DNA from: Myxococcales bacterium
Lineage (GTDB): Bacteria; Myxococcota; Myxococcia; Myxococcales; Myxococcaceae
Length of the DNA: 5,082 nt
Assembly: GCA_003153055.1 (NCBI GenBank)
Contig: PMBV01000148.1
Location: 1 to 5,082 of the forward strand
Direction of reading: 5' to 3'
Positions 3,613 to 5,082 of this stretch are shown piece by piece. Under the pieces are notes generated by a model. It did not search any database, had not been told where the DNA came from, and worked only from the letters and a program-made list of their open reading frames with translations. Both the position numbers and the translations under genes were made by a program. How positions within the stretch are numbered: position 1 is the stretch's first letter; every line of letters starts with the position of its first letter.

Positions 3613-5082
3613 TTAAGGCGGTTCAAATCCTTCTGGAGGCACCCAATTCCCGAATTGGGAGGGATCTCCATACCCGGTTGTCAGGTAGCGCATCAATGGA
3701 TTGGGCCGAATCGGCACTGGGAACGGCCTTGCTTCTTGTGCGCGCGACATGGCGTCGAGAATGAGATCACGTCTTTCGACAGCGCTGAGATTCGGTGCCT
3801 TCGTCGCCGCTACGTAGCTCGCGCGGAACTCGTCATTCCAAGCCCCAGGCTCAAGCGGGGTACCTGAAAAGCGCCGGTGCCCAAACTCGTGGGCCATTAC
3901 AGCGCGCGATGACATGCTGGATCGGGGGTGGTTCTCCCCTTCCAGTGGAAGAACATCTCCTCTGACATTGATGACATCTCTGCTGTCGATATACCCAGTG
4001 TTCCTTCCCTCATTGAATCGAAGAACGGACGGATCGCCTCCAACCTCGGCCGTCTCAGTCTTAATCCGCTCAATATCTGCAACACCCAGTTCGGTCTGCG
4101 GCGGAGTCCGCTCCCCAATCGGCCGCGGTGTCAGCGTCGTAGCCAGCACCTCAGTTGCAGACGTCGCGGGCGCTCTGGGACCCGGGATCACTCTCGCGCC
4201 TGCACCGACGCCCACGACTCCGAGTACGGTGTTCGTCGTACCGAGCGCCACCTCCCACGGGTTCCCGCGTTCAAGGCCCTCAGAAACCTGGCTCCCTCCC
4301 TGCCCCATCGCCGCGGCACCACCTGCGACGCCTAGGAGCCCGATGGCCGTCTTCGCCGCGCTCGGCAATGCGGCAAATGTCTTCCCGGTGGGGAGCGCCG
4401 CACCCGTGCCTGCGGAGAAGACCATCTCTTTCACGGAATACTCGGACTGCAGGCCCGCCTTCTTCGCCAACGCCTGCTGCGTAACGTTGAGACCCAAGCC
4501 CACCGTCGCGCCGACAACTGCCGCCTTCGCCGCAAACGCCGTACCTCCCACAGCAGCGGACGCGCCAAACGTCAAGCCGGCCAGCGCACCCACGGCGGCA
4601 CCCTTCAACCCGGTGACTGCAGCGTCGCCAACGGTGTCACCGTCAAGGAGAGCTGCACCGAAGCCGACCAGGAAGCCAATCCCGGCCCCGACTGCCGCCG
4701 CGACACAGTTCGGGCAGCGCCCGCTCGTGTCCGTGTACCGCAGCGGGTTGACATGTGCGTAGGCGAAGCGGTGGAGACTTGGGGCGTCGCTAAGGCTGCC
4801 CTCGACAGAGTCTCTGGAGAGGAAGACCCCATTGACCGAGTCGTAGTAGCGGGCCCGGGCGTACGTGAGTCCGGACTCCACGTCGTACTGGTGGCCGGTG
4901 TAGCCAAGGCGAGCCTCGGCACCGGCCGGAGCCGTCCCGCTGCGGTAGTTGCCCCAAGCGTCGTATTTGCGGTGCGTGGTGGCGGCGATGGCGGCGGGCG
5001 TGCTGCCTCCACCTGAAGCGAGGCTCACCTCCACGGAGACGCTGCCCTGGGCGTCATCGAGGAGCCACCTGGGGCCGGCGGC
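3613..5082 (-). CDS. Rhs-repeat protein, C-terminal part, with zincin-like (HExxH) toxin tip; 5' end outside window
   Basis: The frame is open to the window edge, so GTG 5034 is not the start; the edge codons read RWLLDDAQGSV, typical Rhs core. 489 residues are visible (numbered from the edge). 1-121 is the end of the Rhs core, with KYDAWGNY, GYTGHQYD, GLTYARARYYDSVNG, FLSRDSVEG, HRFAYAH and NPLRYTDTSG. The last motif is a degenerate form of the DPxGL border where tips are cut or exchanged. 125-300 is Gly/Ala-rich and hydrophobic with glycine-zipper-like stretches (VGAGIGFLVGFGAALL), possibly for membrane passage. 350-470 is the tip: YIDSRDVINVRGDV, SSRAVMAHEFGHRRF with HEFGH at 398-402 (bases 3877-3891), then WNDEFRASYVAA and ERRDLILDAMSRAQEA. 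HExxH plus a following acidic DEFxAS motif implies a zinc peptidase, somewhat like ImmA/IrrE in pattern. The last 17 residues (ending PPEGFEPP) look like an added tail. No same-strand immunity gene follows. Confidence 0.9.
   Translation of the reverse strand, partial: AAGPRWLLDDAQGSVSVEVSLASGGGSTPAAIAATTHRKYDAWGNYRSGTAPAGAEARLGYTGHQYDVESGLTYARARYYDSVNGVFLSRDSVEGSLSDAPSLHRFAYAHVNPLRYTDTSGRCPNCVAAAVGAGIGFLVGFGAALLDGDTVGDAAVTGLKGAAVGALAGLTFGASAAVGGTAFAAKAAVVGATVGLGLNVTQQALAKKAGLQSEYSVKEMVFSAGTGAALPTGKTFAALPSAAKTAIGLLGVAGGAAAMGQGGSQVSEGLERGNPWEVALGTTNTVLGVVGVGAGARVIPGPRAPATSATEVLATTLTPRPIGERTPPQTELGVADIERIKTETAEVGGDPSVLRFNEGRNTGYIDSRDVINVRGDVLPLEGENHPRSSMSSRAVMAHEFGHRRFSGTPLEPGAWNDEFRASYVAATKAPNLSAVERRDLILDAMSRAQEARPFPVPIRPNPLMRYLTTGYGDPSQFGNWVPPEGFEPP
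3620..3641 (+). other. tRNA T-arm-like sequence at the 3' end of the Rhs zincin gene
   Basis: The plus strand has GGTTCAAATCC (3620-3630), the consensus of a tRNA T-arm, followed by TTCTGGAGGCACC, which resembles a T-stem/acceptor 3' half. On the minus strand it is translated as the terminal EGFEPP of the Rhs protein, a tail typical of reading through a tRNA 3' end. No complete tRNA lies here: the bases upstream are the coding end of the 137-aa gene and no matching 5' acceptor strand is present. It could be an attachment-site remnant or chance. Confidence 0.3.
3642..3659. repeat. Short palindrome CCCAATTC-CC-GAATTGGG
   Basis: Two perfectly complementary 8-base arms are separated by two bases. 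It lies inside the last codons of the Rhs zincin gene, directly beside the tRNA-like sequence and about 45 bases past the stop of the convergent operon. The gap is too short for a stable hairpin loop unless the innermost pairs open, and no T-run follows, so a terminator role is weak; a protein-binding or recombination site is equally possible. Confidence 0.45.
4735..4824 (-). repeat. Rhs core/tip junction repeat, copy 2 (main Rhs gene)
   Basis: Partner of 1520-1609 in the same orientation about 3.2 kb away. It codes for the VFLSRDSVEG to NPLRY part of the main Rhs core. Recombination between the two direct copies would delete the DNA between them and put the ART-like tip onto this Rhs protein, removing the zincin tip and the XRE operon. 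Confidence 0.85.

Noticed and set aside
3540..3644. A complete tRNA gene ending at the T-arm-like motif
   Set aside because: There is no D-arm, anticodon arm or matching 5' acceptor strand upstream, and no CCA; only the 3' part resembles a tRNA.
3914..4762. 282-codon open frame on the plus strand
   Set aside because: Antisense shadow of the Rhs zincin gene; Pro/Ala/Thr-rich translation caused by the Gly/Ala-rich linker on the other strand.
1..5082. CRISPR arrays, insertion sequences or transposase genes
   Set aside because: No regularly spaced direct repeats with spacers, no transposase motifs and no terminal inverted repeats were seen.

Overview
The window is GC-rich and carries Rhs proteins with polymorphic toxin tips. 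Codon use, the Rhs-core wording (SRDSVEG, HRFAYAH, NPLRY) and an XRE regulator with a conserved helical tail suggest a myxobacterium of the Myxococcus/Archangium/Corallococcus type. That assignment is inferred from style, not from a marker gene.

Reading leftwards from the right edge on the minus strand: the window opens inside a large Rhs gene (3613-5082, 5' end outside). It has the last part of the Rhs core, a Gly/Ala-rich hydrophobic linker and a C-terminal zincin-like domain with an HEFGH motif. No same-strand immunity gene follows it. Instead it meets, tail to tail with only 15 bp between stop codons, a plus-strand three-gene operon (2619-3597). This operon encodes an XRE-family repressor, a 54-aa protein that is easy to miss, and a 137-aa protein with a C-terminal zinc-ribbon-like cluster. 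All three are joined by ATGA stop/start overlaps.

Left of the operon, about 1934-2618 is very GC-rich DNA with no convincing gene. It holds a 17-bp-stem hairpin (2140-2180), a run of regularly spaced C-tracts (2282-2366) and probably the operon promoter.

Beyond it, again on the minus strand, lies a second Rhs tip (476-1873). Only the last 35-40 residues of Rhs core remain, preceded by an unrelated N-terminus that looks like a Sec signal peptide. Its C-terminus resembles DUF3990/ADP-ribosyltransferase-like toxins. Six bases downstream begins a 111-aa Trp-rich protein (134-469), the probable immunity protein. The last 133 bases at the left hold nothing I can support.

The two Rhs tips share a 90-bp stretch (1520-1609 and 4735-4824; about 77 of 90 positions identical by hand count) exactly at the core/tip junction. 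The simplest reading is a full-length Rhs gene with a displaced 'orphan' tip-immunity cassette that could be swapped onto it by homologous recombination, with a regulator operon lodged between them. The points most worth attention are the ART-like toxin with its unrecognised immunity partner, the zincin tip without a cis immunity gene, and the overlapping regulator/small protein/zinc-ribbon operon.
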